Position numbers and translations under genes: made by a program | Notes under the pieces: generated by a model | The model's input: the letters and a program-made list of their open reading frames with translations, nothing else | The model's database searches: none | What the model was told of the DNA's origin: nothing | Part shown: piece by piece, positions 47,872 to 54,820 of the stretch | Numbering within the stretch: position 1 is the stretch's first letter | Layout of the letters: each line of letters opens with the position of its first letter | Source: Rhizobiaceae bacterium | GTDB lineage: Bacteria; Pseudomonadota; Alphaproteobacteria; Rhizobiales; Rhizobiaceae | Assembly (NCBI GenBank): GCA_027483885.1 | Contig: JAIXTO010000178.1 | Span: forward strand, 1 to 54,820 | Length of the DNA: 54,820 nt | Reading direction: 5' to 3'

Positions 47872-48480
47872 TCAGGCGCCGTAGGGCTGAAGGAAAGCCT
47901 TGAGCGCTTCGATTTCGTTGGGACGGATTTCATGGCCGCCGGGGTGCCAGTCCAGCGTCACGTCATCGCCTTGCGCCACGAGATAATCCGCCAGCGCCTG
48001 TGTGAGCGGCACCGGGCAGATCGGATCGCGTTCACCGGCAGTGATCAGCACCTTGCCGGATCCCGGACGCGGAGCTGGCGCGAACGGGATCAGCGGATGC
48101 ATGAGCACCGAGGCGGCAAAAAGCTCCGGCTGTTCGATCACGACATTGGCGAGAATATTGGCGCCGTTGGAAAAGCCGAGGCCGAGAACCGGCCCGGCCT
48201 GGTATTTGTCACGGTTGGCGGCCACGAAATCCGCCATCCGCCCGGTTGCCCGCGCCAGATCGTCGAGATCATAGATGCCTTCCGCCTTGCGGCGGAAGAA
48301 GCGGGCGGCGCCATGTTCGGCTACGTCACCGCGCGGTGAGATCACCGTTGCCTCCGGCAAAAGCCGACTGCCGAAATCAAAGAACTGGTTCTCATCACCA
48401 CCCGTGCCGTGAAACACGAAGAGGATGGGCGCGCCCGGTTTTCCCGAGCGCACGCGGTGCAGATAACTTTCCGTGCTCAT
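47872..48480 (-). CDS. MhqD-like alpha/beta hydrolase (phospholipase/carboxylesterase family)
   Basis: A 202-residue alpha/beta hydrolase: oxyanion region FVFHGTGGDENQF, nucleophile GFSNGAN, Asp in GERDPICPV and His in GGHEI. The EN-Q-F and ISPRGDV segments match the MhqD/YodD type. It lies 11 bp downstream of the ring-cleaving dioxygenase, so the two form an operon like Bacillus mhqO-mhqD, which detoxifies hydroquinones and quinones. Function transferred by context. Confidence 0.82.
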   Translation of the reverse strand: MSTESYLHRVRSGKPGAPILFVFHGTGGDENQFFDFGSRLLPEATVISPRGDVAEHGAARFFRRKAEGIYDLDDLARATGRMADFVAANRDKYQAGPVLGLGFSNGANILANVVIEQPELFAASVLMHPLIPFAPAPRPGSGKVLITAGERDPICPVPLTQALADYLVAQGDDVTLDWHPGGHEIRPNEIEALKAFLQPYGA

Positions 48481-48491
48481 GACAGCCTCCT

Positions 48492-49424
48492 TCAGCCTTC
48501 CAGCTTTTCCAGATGCTCTTCGAGATAAGAGCGCAGGTGGCGGTGCTGGGCCGGAAGCTGCAGCGCCTGACCGAGATGGGCGGTATCCTCGTCACGATCA
48601 AAGCCCGGTTCGTTGGTGGCGATTTCGAAAAGAACGCCGCCCGGCGTGCGGAAATAGATCGCCCAGAAATAATCGCGGTCGATCACAGGGGTCACCTGAT
48701 ACCCGGTGTCCATCAGCGCCTTGCGCACTTCCAACTGCTTTGCGCGGTTTTCAACGGCAAAGGCGATGTGATGCACCGAGCCAGCGCCTTGCTGGGCACG
48801 CGCAATGTTCGGCATGGTCTCGATATCAATCGTATCGGCGCCATTGCCGCCGGGAATGGCCAAGCGCGTGACGCCATCCTTGCGGTCGACTTCCTGATAG
48901 CCCATGAACTTCAACAGTTCGACGGTTGCCCCTTCATCGCGAAGGCGCATGGAGGCGGAATGAAAGCCGCGGATGGCATGATCGGCATCGACGCCGTTTC
49001 CGGTCCAGCCGGCCCGGGCATCGTCCTTGACTTCGGCAAGCGCAAAACCATCGCCATCGGGGCCGAAGAAGTTGAGGCGCTTTTCGCCAAAGGCTTCATC
49101 GGCCTTCATGTCCAGGCTGCCCTTGGAGGCAAGGCGGTTGGCCCAGTAACCGAGCGAACCATCCGGCACGGCAAAAACCGTGGTGCCCACTTCGCCGGTG
49201 CCCGGACGGCCCTTGGCGATGTGCGGGAAAGGAAAATACGTCATCACGGAACCGGGCGTGCCCTGCTCATCGCCGTAATAGAGATGGTAGACGTCAGGCG
49301 CATCAAAATTGACAGTCTGCTTGACGCGGCGAAGGCCGAGCGTATCGGTGAAGAACTTGTTGTTGCCGCGGGCGCTGGCGGCCATGGATGTAACGTGATG
49401 CAGGCCCTTGATCTGGTCGATCAT
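48492..49424 (-). CDS. Ring-cleaving extradiol dioxygenase-like protein (VOC family, MhqO/LinE type)
   Basis: A 310-residue two-module VOC protein. GLHHVTSMAASARGNNKFFTDTLGLRRVKQTVNFD opens it, and the second module has GSVHHIAFAVENR and GGVLFEIATNEPGF, giving the His-His-Glu metal site. This is the MhqA/MhqO/LinE hydroquinone-dioxygenase group. The start at MIDQIKGLHH is the conserved N-terminus. It lies in an operon with the MhqD-like hydrolase. A perfect inverted repeat is 86 bp upstream. Confidence 0.87.
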   Translation of the reverse strand: MIDQIKGLHHVTSMAASARGNNKFFTDTLGLRRVKQTVNFDAPDVYHLYYGDEQGTPGSVMTYFPFPHIAKGRPGTGEVGTTVFAVPDGSLGYWANRLASKGSLDMKADEAFGEKRLNFFGPDGDGFALAEVKDDARAGWTGNGVDADHAIRGFHSASMRLRDEGATVELLKFMGYQEVDRKDGVTRLAIPGGNGADTIDIETMPNIARAQQGAGSVHHIAFAVENRAKQLEVRKALMDTGYQVTPVIDRDYFWAIYFRTPGGVLFEIATNEPGFDRDEDTAHLGQALQLPAQHRHLRSYLEEHLEKLEG

Positions 49425-49509
49425 GTGAAAAACCCCTTGTTTCCAGCGATCCGTCAACCGGTCCGCTTGTCTGGGGTGAAGATGGCCCTCTTCGGCCAAA
49501 TTTCATAGA

Positions 49510-49535
49510 GTGAACGATCAGAACGGATCGTTCAC
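49510..49535. promoter_or_regulatory. Perfect inverted repeat upstream of the mhqO-like gene
   Basis: 10-bp perfect arms GTGAACGATC / GATCGTTCAC with a 6-base spacer, in the 130 bp between ung and the dioxygenase gene. There is no U-tract on either side, so an operator (TetR- or MarR-type) is likelier than a terminator. No regulator gene for it is adjacent. Confidence 0.6.
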
Positions 49536-49554
49536 AAAATAGAACTGGACGACG

Positions 49555-50259
49555 TCATGCATCCTGAACCGGCGTGACGGGCAGTTGCCAGTCGATCGGA
49601 TCGCGGCCATTCGAGGCCAGATAGGCATTGGCCTTGGAAAAATGCCCCGAGCCAAAAAAACCGTTATGGGCCGACAGCGGCGAGGGATGCGGCGCTTTCA
49701 GCACCAGATGCCGGCGGTGATCGACAAACCCCGCCTTCTTCTGCGCATAGGCGCCCCAGAGCATGAAAACGACATGGGCGCATTCATCGTTGACCTTGCG
49801 GATCACCGCATCGGTGAACCGCTCCCAGCCCTTGCCCTGGTGGGCGGCGGCGCGCCCCTCCTCCACCGTCAAAACGCTGTTCAAGAGCAGCACGCCCTGA
49901 CGCGCCCAGTGCTCGAGAAAGCCGTGGGCCGGCTGTTCGATGTGAAGATCGGTGCGCATTTCCTTGTAAATGTTGACGAGCGATGGCGGCACGCGCACGC
50001 CGGGGCGCACGCTGAAACACAGGCCATGCGCCTGCCCTGCCCCATGATAAGGATCCTGCCCGAGAATCACGACCTTCACCTGGGGTAAGGGCGTCAGGTC
50101 AAGGGCGCGAAAATATTCCGGCCCCTTGGGAAAGATGTGTTTTCCCGCCTCTTTCTCCGAGAGCAGGAAAGACCGGAGAGCGCCCATGTAAGGCTCTGAA
50201 AATTCAGGCGCCAAGGCCTTTTTCCAGCTCTCCTCCAGCTTGACGCCCGTCTCAGCCAT
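49555..50259 (-). CDS. ung: Uracil-DNA glycosylase
   Basis: A 234-residue family 1 [25 protein letters not shown] contains the catalytic Asp, and [23 protein letters not shown] carries the catalytic His and DNA-intercalating region. [13 protein letters not shown] and [13 protein letters not shown] complete the set. It removes uracil from DNA. I start at MAETGV (50259), with the family's normal length; a longer in-frame form would overlap galE. Confidence 0.95.
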   Translation of the reverse strand: MAETGVKLEESWKKALAPEFSEPYMGALRSFLLSEKEAGKHIFPKGPEYFRALDLTPLPQVKVVILGQDPYHGAGQAHGLCFSVRPGVRVPPSLVNIYKEMRTDLHIEQPAHGFLEHWARQGVLLLNSVLTVEEGRAAAHQGKGWERFTDAVIRKVNDECAHVVFMLWGAYAQKKAGFVDHRRHLVLKAPHPSPLSAHNGFFGSGHFSKANAYLASNGRDPIDWQLPVTPVQDA

Positions 50260-50273
50260 CACGCTACCCTTTA

Positions 50274-51263
50274 TCAGTTCAGGTGAAAATTTGCCTTGGA
50301 ATGCCAGTCCCAGGCAGAGCGGATGATGTCGTGCAGGGAATATTGCGGCTCCCAACCCAGCACGGCCTTTGCCTTGTCATTGTTGGCGACCAGCGTGGTG
50401 GAATCGCCATCGCGACGGCCGACATACTCGACCGGGAACGGCTTGCCGGAGACTTCGGAGATCGTCGCCAGCAGTTCCTTCACCGTTGTGCCGGTGCCGG
50501 TGCCAAGGTTCAGTTCCACCGTCTCACCGCCGGCCAGCAGATAATCGACGGCGCGCACATGGGCGTCAGCGAGATCAAGAACGTGGATGTAATCGCGCAC
50601 GCAGGTGCCGTCGCGCGTGTCATAATCATCGCCGAACACCTTAAAACCCTGGCGGCGGCCAAGCGCTGCTTCTATGGCAAGCGGAATGGCATGGGTTTCC
50701 GGCGTATGCCATTCGCCGATGCGACCTTCGAAATCAGCGCCGGCGGCATTGAAATAACGCAGCATCACCGAACGCAGGCCCTTATAGGTGCCGTAATCCT
50801 TCAGCGCCTGCTCGATGATGAATTTCGTGCGGCCGTAAGGGTTGATCGGGGCCTGCGGATGGCTTTCATCCATCGGCACCTGCACCGGCAGGCCATAGGT
50901 GGCGCAGGTGGAGGAGAAAACGAAGGCTTTTACGCCAGCATCCATGGCAGCCGACAGAAGTGTGAGCGCGCCGATGACATTGTTGTCGTAGAAGGCGACC
51001 GGGTTCTTCACCGATTCGCCGACCTCGATCAGGGCTGCAAAATGCAGGACCGCATCCGGCTGATACTTGGCAAACACCTCGTCCAGCCGCGCCCGGTCGC
51101 GGATATCGCCTTCTTCCAGCGGCCCCCACTTGGCAAATTCGGCATGGCCGTTCGAGAGGTTGTCGAAAACGATGGGCTGGTAGCCGCGTTCAGCCAGAAG
51201 AAGGCAATTATGCGAGCCGATATAACCGGCACCACCGACAACAAGAACCTTCTTCTGCGACAT
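50274..51263 (-). CDS. galE: UDP-glucose 4-epimerase
   Basis: A 329-residue short-chain dehydrogenase-type epimerase. [10 protein letters not shown] is the NAD-binding loop, SSTCATYG carries the catalytic Ser/Thr and [11 protein letters not shown] the Tyr-x-x-x-Lys pair. [11 protein letters not shown] and [15 protein letters not shown] are typical of GalE. It interconverts UDP-glucose and UDP-galactose for surface polysaccharides. It lies 14 bp upstream of ung on the same strand. I use MSQKKV as the start; an ATG six codons earlier is possible. Confidence 0.95.
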   Translation of the reverse strand: MSQKKVLVVGGAGYIGSHNCLLLAERGYQPIVFDNLSNGHAEFAKWGPLEEGDIRDRARLDEVFAKYQPDAVLHFAALIEVGESVKNPVAFYDNNVIGALTLLSAAMDAGVKAFVFSSTCATYGLPVQVPMDESHPQAPINPYGRTKFIIEQALKDYGTYKGLRSVMLRYFNAAGADFEGRIGEWHTPETHAIPLAIEAALGRRQGFKVFGDDYDTRDGTCVRDYIHVLDLADAHVRAVDYLLAGGETVELNLGTGTGTTVKELLATISEVSGKPFPVEYVGRRDGDSTTLVANNDKAKAVLGWEPQYSLHDIIRSAWDWHSKANFHLN

Positions 51264-51465
51264 GGGGAACTGCAACTCCATTGATGTTGCGCGGCAATAT
51301 AAACGGCGAAAACAGGATTACCAGCGCGGAAGTTCCACGATGGTCACCTTGGAACTGCCACCCCCGCACAATCGTTGGCAAAGAACATGATTGCGAAAGG
51401 CAGGTTTCCCAATCACCGGCTTTCCGCTATCATCGTCTCCACATACCTCTCAGGATTTCTCATCA

Positions 51466-51825
51466 ATGCGTTGGTTGTTTCTGGGCCTCGGCTGGCTGTT
51501 CGTGGCGCTTGGCGTGGTGGGCGCCTTCCTGCCGGTCATGCCGACGACGCCGTTTCTGCTGCTGGCAGTTGCCTGTTTCACGCGGTCCTCGCCGCGGCTG
51601 GAGGCGTGGTTGCTCAACCATCCGCGCTTCGGAAAGCCGTTGCGCGACTGGCGCAGCAATGGTGCGATTTCACGCAAGGCCAAGATCGCTGCCGTCTCGC
51701 TGATGAGCGTCAGCTACGGCATCTTCTTCTTTGGCACGGCGCCGCCGCTCTGGCGGGCGCTGCTGGTCGCGGCTGTCATGGCCTGCTCGTCGCTGTTCAT
51801 CCTGACGCGGCCGGATTCGGCTTGA
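51466..51825 (+). CDS. DUF454/YbaN-family inner-membrane protein
   Basis: A 119-residue protein with an N-terminal helix pair: LGLGWLFVALGVVGAFLPVMPTTPFLLLAVACFTRSSPRLEAWLLNHP is the DUF454 hallmark. FGKPLRDWRSNGAISRKAK and two C-terminal helices follow. Function is unknown for the family. The ATG at 51466 gives the conserved N-terminus. Its stop lies 4 bp from the hmuV stop (convergent). Confidence 0.85.
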   Translation: MRWLFLGLGWLFVALGVVGAFLPVMPTTPFLLLAVACFTRSSPRLEAWLLNHPRFGKPLRDWRSNGAISRKAKIAAVSLMSVSYGIFFFGTAPPLWRALLVAAVMACSSLFILTRPDSA

Positions 51826-51829
51826 GCTT

Positions 51830-52624
51830 TCAAAGCGATGCGCGGTGGCGCGATTGCGGCAGCACGAAGGGAATGTGGGCGGCCGGCATGCGCCCGACGG
51901 CGCCGGCAATGCCATAGACATCGGCGACAACCGTATCGCTCAGCGTGTCCGCCGCCGGCCCCTCTGCCACCACTTTTCCACGTGACAGCACCACCACCTG
52001 ATCGGCAAATTCGGCGGCAAGGTTGAGGTCGTGCAGGATGGCAAGCACGGCACCGCCGCCACGGGCAAAACCGGCGGCAATTTCCAGCACCGAAATCTGG
52101 TGGCCGAGATCGAGGCTTGCCGTCGGCTCATCGAGAAACAGCGCGCGTGGCCTGCCGCCTTCCTCCGGGTTCGGCACCTGCGCCAGCGCGCGGGCAAACT
52201 GCACCCGCTGCTGTTCGCCGCCCGAGAGCGACGGATAAGGCCGCCCCTCGAAACCGGCAAGACCGACGCGGGCGAGTGCCCGGCGCGCTTCGGCCGCCGG
52301 ATCGAGCGCACCTCGCGCCACCGCCCCCATGCGCACGATTTCCAGCGCCGAAAACGGAAAGGCCAATTCGCTTGCCTGCGGAAGCACCGCCCGGCAGGCG
52401 GCCAATTTTCTCGGATCGAGCAGCGACACATCGATGCCATCGTAACGCACATGGCCGGCGGTCAGCGCAATCTCGCCGGAGAGCGCCTTCATCAGCGTCG
52501 ATTTGCCCGCACCGTTCGGGCCGATGACAACGGTCACCTCGCCCGGGCGAAGGGTGAGCGACACCGTATCGATCAGGCGCCGGCCGGTGCGTTCGATTGT
52601 CAGCGAATGGGCACGGATCATCAC
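51830..52624 (-). CDS. hmuV: Hemin ABC transporter ATP-binding protein HmuV
   Basis: A 264-residue ABC ATPase: Walker A GPNGAGKST, signature LSGGEQQRVQFARALAQV, Walker B ALFLDEPTASLDLGHQ and switch LAILHDLNLAAEFAD. The phrase DEPTASLDLGHQ and the residues between signature and Walker B (PNPEEGGRPR) are typical of HmuV. It drives heme import across the inner membrane. The start overlaps the hmuU stop by 4 bp. Confidence 0.93.
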   Translation of the reverse strand: MMIRAHSLTIERTGRRLIDTVSLTLRPGEVTVVIGPNGAGKSTLMKALSGEIALTAGHVRYDGIDVSLLDPRKLAACRAVLPQASELAFPFSALEIVRMGAVARGALDPAAEARRALARVGLAGFEGRPYPSLSGGEQQRVQFARALAQVPNPEEGGRPRALFLDEPTASLDLGHQISVLEIAAGFARGGGAVLAILHDLNLAAEFADQVVVLSRGKVVAEGPAADTLSDTVVADVYGIAGAVGRMPAAHIPFVLPQSRHRASL

Positions 52625-53709
52625 AAACCTCCCATGCCGGCACCGCCCTTGCGGCCCAGCAGCAACATCAGGAAAACCGGCGCACCGAACAAGGCAGTGA
52701 TAATGCCGATCGGCAGTTCGGCGGGCGAAACGATGGTGCGCGCCACGCTATCGGCAATGAGAAGCAGAGCCGCACCGCCAATGGCCGAGCCCGGCAGCAG
52801 GAACCGGTGCGAGGGGCCGATGACGAGCCGCAGAAGGTGCGGCACGACGATGCCGACAAATCCGATGGAGCCGGCAACGGCAACCGTTGCACCACAGGCG
52901 GCAGCCACCGCCAGAATGACCAGCCGCTTCAGCCGCTGCACCGGAATGCCCATGTGAAAGGCGGCCGCATCGCCCAGGATCAGCGCATCGAGCCCGCGCG
53001 CCACAAACGGAATGATGCCGGTGACGACAACGACGAAAGGCAGGATGGAAATGACACGGGTAAAGGTGGCGCCGCCGAGCGACCCGAGGTTCCAGAAGGT
53101 GATGTCACGCAGCTGCCGGTCATAGGCCATGAAGATCAGGAGGCCCATGGCGGCAAGGCTGAGCGCTCCGACGGCGATGCCCGACAGGATAAGCTTTGAC
53201 GTGGAGGTTTCGCCATCGCGGGTGGCGATGAGATAAAGAACCCAGGTGTTCAAAAGCCCGCCGAGAAAGGCCATCAGCGGCAAAAAGTGGCTGCCGAGCA
53301 GCAGTGACACCGGCGCAAGCACGGTGGATCCGAGGACAATGCCAGCCACTGCGAAAAGCGCCGCCCCGGAGGTGACGCCGACAATGCCGGGATCGGCAAG
53401 CGGATTGCGAAACAGCCCCTGCATCATCGCGCCCGAGACACCAAGTCCGGCCCCGACGAGAACGCCCAGCGCCGTGCGCGGCAGGCGCACCGCTTCCAGC
53501 ACCACCCGCTCCTGCACCGCAAGCTCGGCACTTCGGCCGGTGAGATAGAGCCAGAGATGGCCAAGATCGGCACCGGTCGGGCCGCTGCCGAGCGAGATGA
53601 GGCAGGCGACCACCAGAAGCAGCGTCAACACGACGAGCATGATCACGCCCTGGCGGGAGCGGTCGCCGTTATCCTCGCCGAAATGGAAGGGGAGCGTCAG
53701 GCTTTTCAT
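52621..53709 (-). CDS. hmuU: Hemin ABC transporter permease HmuU
   Basis: A 362-residue FecCD permease with about ten helices. RVVLEAVRLPRTALGVLVGAGLGVSGAMMQGLFRNPLADPGIVGVTSGAAL is the classic FecCD motif, and GSIGFVGIVVPHLLRLVIGPSHRFLLPGSAIGG lies near the end. It works with HmuV and HmuT. Its ends overlap both neighbours by 4 bp. Confidence 0.93.
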   Translation of the reverse strand: MKSLTLPFHFGEDNGDRSRQGVIMLVVLTLLLVVACLISLGSGPTGADLGHLWLYLTGRSAELAVQERVVLEAVRLPRTALGVLVGAGLGVSGAMMQGLFRNPLADPGIVGVTSGAALFAVAGIVLGSTVLAPVSLLLGSHFLPLMAFLGGLLNTWVLYLIATRDGETSTSKLILSGIAVGALSLAAMGLLIFMAYDRQLRDITFWNLGSLGGATFTRVISILPFVVVVTGIIPFVARGLDALILGDAAAFHMGIPVQRLKRLVILAVAAACGATVAVAGSIGFVGIVVPHLLRLVIGPSHRFLLPGSAIGGAALLLIADSVARTIVSPAELPIGIITALFGAPVFLMLLLGRKGGAGMGGL

Positions 53710-54587
53710 CCCGGAAAGGCTTCCGGATAAAGATGGGCAGCAAGCGCGCGTCCGGCTTCCGGCGTGCGCGGGCCAAAGCCTAGGAGCAGCAGGCCATCCA
53801 TCTGGATCAGCGATTTCGTCTCGGCTGCCGGCGTCGACTGGAAGGCGGGCAGCGCAAACACTTCATCGGGTTTTACGCCGTGATTGCCCGATTGCATGAC
53901 GAGGATGACATCCGGGCGGGACCCGATCACCGCCTCGTCGGTCAGCGGCTTGTAGCCGGAAATGCCCTCCGCGGCATTGATGCCACCGGTCATTTCGATG
54001 ATGGCGGCGGCTTCCGTATCCTTGCCGCCGGCCATGATGCGACCACCGGAGAGAGACAGCACGAACAGCACGCGCTTGCGCTTTTCCGGCAGTTTTGCCA
54101 CCGCTGAAGAAAGCGACTTCAGATCCGCATCGGTCTTTTCGGCAAGCACGGCCGCCTTGTCATCAAGGCCAACGGCATGGCCGACATCGCGGATCTTCTT
54201 GCCGATGGCAGCACCTTCAGGCGGCGTATCGATGGTGACGACGGCAATTTCGCTGGCTTTCAGAATGGCAAGCGCATCCGGCGGGCCGGCACCGTCTTCG
54301 GTGAGGATGAGGTCCGGCGTCTTGCCAAGAATGCCTTCGGCCGAGAGCGCACGCATATAACCGACATCTGCCTTGCCCTTGGCTTCAGGCGGATAGCTGC
54401 TGGTGGAATCAACCGCGACGATGCGATCCTGCGCTCCCAGCGCATAGAGGATTTCGGTGACGGTGCCGCCGATGGAAACGATGCGCTGCGCCTTGGGATT
54501 TTGTCCATCCGAGGCAAACACGGCGGTGCCGGAAAGCGGCCATGCGACCAGAAGCGCCAGAAAACCCGTCTTGAGAAAAGCCTGCAT
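53706..54587 (-). CDS. hmuT: Hemin-binding periplasmic protein HmuT
   Basis: A 293-residue class III binding protein. A signal peptide (FLALLVAWPLSGTAVFA) precedes RIVSIGGTVTEILYALGAQDRIVAVDSTSSYPPEAKGKADVGYMRALSAEGIL, the HmuT/BtuF-type opening. LSLSGGRIMAGGKDTEAAAIIEMTGGINAA follows. It hands heme to HmuUV. It is first in hmuTUV; hmuS, usually just before hmuT in rhizobia, is absent. The 156 bp upstream is shared with a divergent ABM-type gene. I found no convincing RirA (TGA-N9-TCA) or Irr box in it. Confidence 0.92.
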   Translation of the reverse strand: MQAFLKTGFLALLVAWPLSGTAVFASDGQNPKAQRIVSIGGTVTEILYALGAQDRIVAVDSTSSYPPEAKGKADVGYMRALSAEGILGKTPDLILTEDGAGPPDALAILKASEIAVVTIDTPPEGAAIGKKIRDVGHAVGLDDKAAVLAEKTDADLKSLSSAVAKLPEKRKRVLFVLSLSGGRIMAGGKDTEAAAIIEMTGGINAAEGISGYKPLTDEAVIGSRPDVILVMQSGNHGVKPDEVFALPAFQSTPAAETKSLIQMDGLLLLGFGPRTPEAGRALAAHLYPEAFPG

Positions 54588-54743
54588 CGTCTTATCATCC
54601 AGAAAAGGCGGGCGCGCTCACCGGTCGATCCGACTGTCGCTGCCCGATATAACATGAGTAATGGCGACAAGATTTAGGGCTTTTCAAGCGACGGGGCAAC
54701 AGATATCTTGAGCCATCATCACCACTTTAAATGAGGATCTTCC

Positions 54744-54820
54744 ATGTACATTGCCATGAACCGTTTTCGCGTCGTCCCGGGCTTCGATGAAGCGTTCGAA
54801 GAGATGTGGCGCAGCCGCCA
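54744..54820 (+). CDS. ABM-domain protein, possible heme-degrading monooxygenase (3' truncated by window edge)
   Basis: Only the first 25 codons are in the window: MYIAMNRFRVVPGFDEAFEE, then MWRSR. This opening is typical of small antibiotic-biosynthesis-monooxygenase (ABM) proteins, including IsdG/HmuQ-type heme oxygenases. A GAGGAT site precedes the ATG. Its place beside hmuTUV, divergently, supports heme degradation, but the catalytic residues lie outside the window. Confidence 0.65.
   Translation, partial: MYIAMNRFRVVPGFDEAFEEMWRSR

Noticed and set aside
54588..54743. RirA (TGA-N9-TCA) or Irr iron-control box upstream of hmuT
   Set aside because: Each TGA and TCA was checked for spacing and none fits; the TTTAGGGC stretch is too far from an Irr box.
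1..54820. tRNA, rRNA, CRISPR arrays, insertion sequences
   Set aside because: No cloverleaf-like or rRNA-like segments, no regularly spaced direct repeats and no transposase coding were seen on reading both strands.

Overview
The window reads as chromosomal DNA of an alphaproteobacterium of the Rhizobiaceae (Agrobacterium/Rhizobium type). The signs are a GC-rich sequence, a CtrA/SciP/ChpT/EipA cell-cycle block, a rhizobial-style livHMGF cluster with a small extra membrane protein, a complete soxBDAG set, an alphaproteobacterial rpoH, and three copies of RIME-like palindromic intergenic repeats. I see no rRNA, tRNA, CRISPR array, insertion sequence or integrase. Genus assignment is inference from gene content.

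Left part (1-17.5 kb) is uptake and one-carbon/amine catabolism. After the tail of a LuxR-type regulator come an MFS aromatic-acid-type transporter, a small P-loop ATPase, and a minus-strand branched-chain amino-acid-type ABC system (livH-livM-livG-livF-small membrane protein-livK). Next are a dimethylglycine/sarcosine dehydrogenase-like flavoprotein, a malonate-semialdehyde-decarboxylase-like tautomerase with a divergent LysR regulator, and heterotetrameric sarcosine oxidase (soxB-soxD-soxA-soxG). Together these could import methylated amines or amino acids and demethylate dimethylglycine and sarcosine to glycine.

The middle (17.7-34.5 kb) is largely core. It holds a DUF2793 phage-tail-like orphan, then the CtrA block: sciP, a PqiA-like membrane protein, a small GNAT, a FliJ-like coiled coil, ctrA, a degenerate single-domain receiver, chpT and eipA. 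CtrA-like boxes (TTAA-N7-TTAA with one mismatch) lie in front of sciP and eipA. Five GANTC (CcrM) sites are packed into 129 bp of the ctrA promoter. Then follow a coiled-coil membrane protein, trmH with a small membrane protein, rluD, a methyltransferase, rpoH, fosX, a large Ala/Pro/Glu-rich single-pass protein and purA.

The right part (34.7-54.8 kb) is accessory metabolism. The most interesting piece is 36.3-43.9 kb: a creatininase-family hydrolase, a LysR regulator, an NMT1/THI5-type ABC importer, a cytosine-deaminase-like amidohydrolase and a GlcD-type FAD oxidase. A 35-bp sequence (28/35 identical) recurs in front of both the creatininase gene and the importer operon, so the two flank the LysR gene as one probable regulon, perhaps for a cyclic amide or pyrimidine-like substrate. 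After it come an NQO-type oxidoreductase, an SLT lipoprotein, an atypical pyruvate-kinase-like protein, RidA, an MhqD/MhqO-like pair with a perfect 10-bp inverted-repeat operator candidate, ung, galE, a DUF454 protein and hmuTUV heme uptake. A truncated IsdG/ABM-type monooxygenase gene starts at the right edge.
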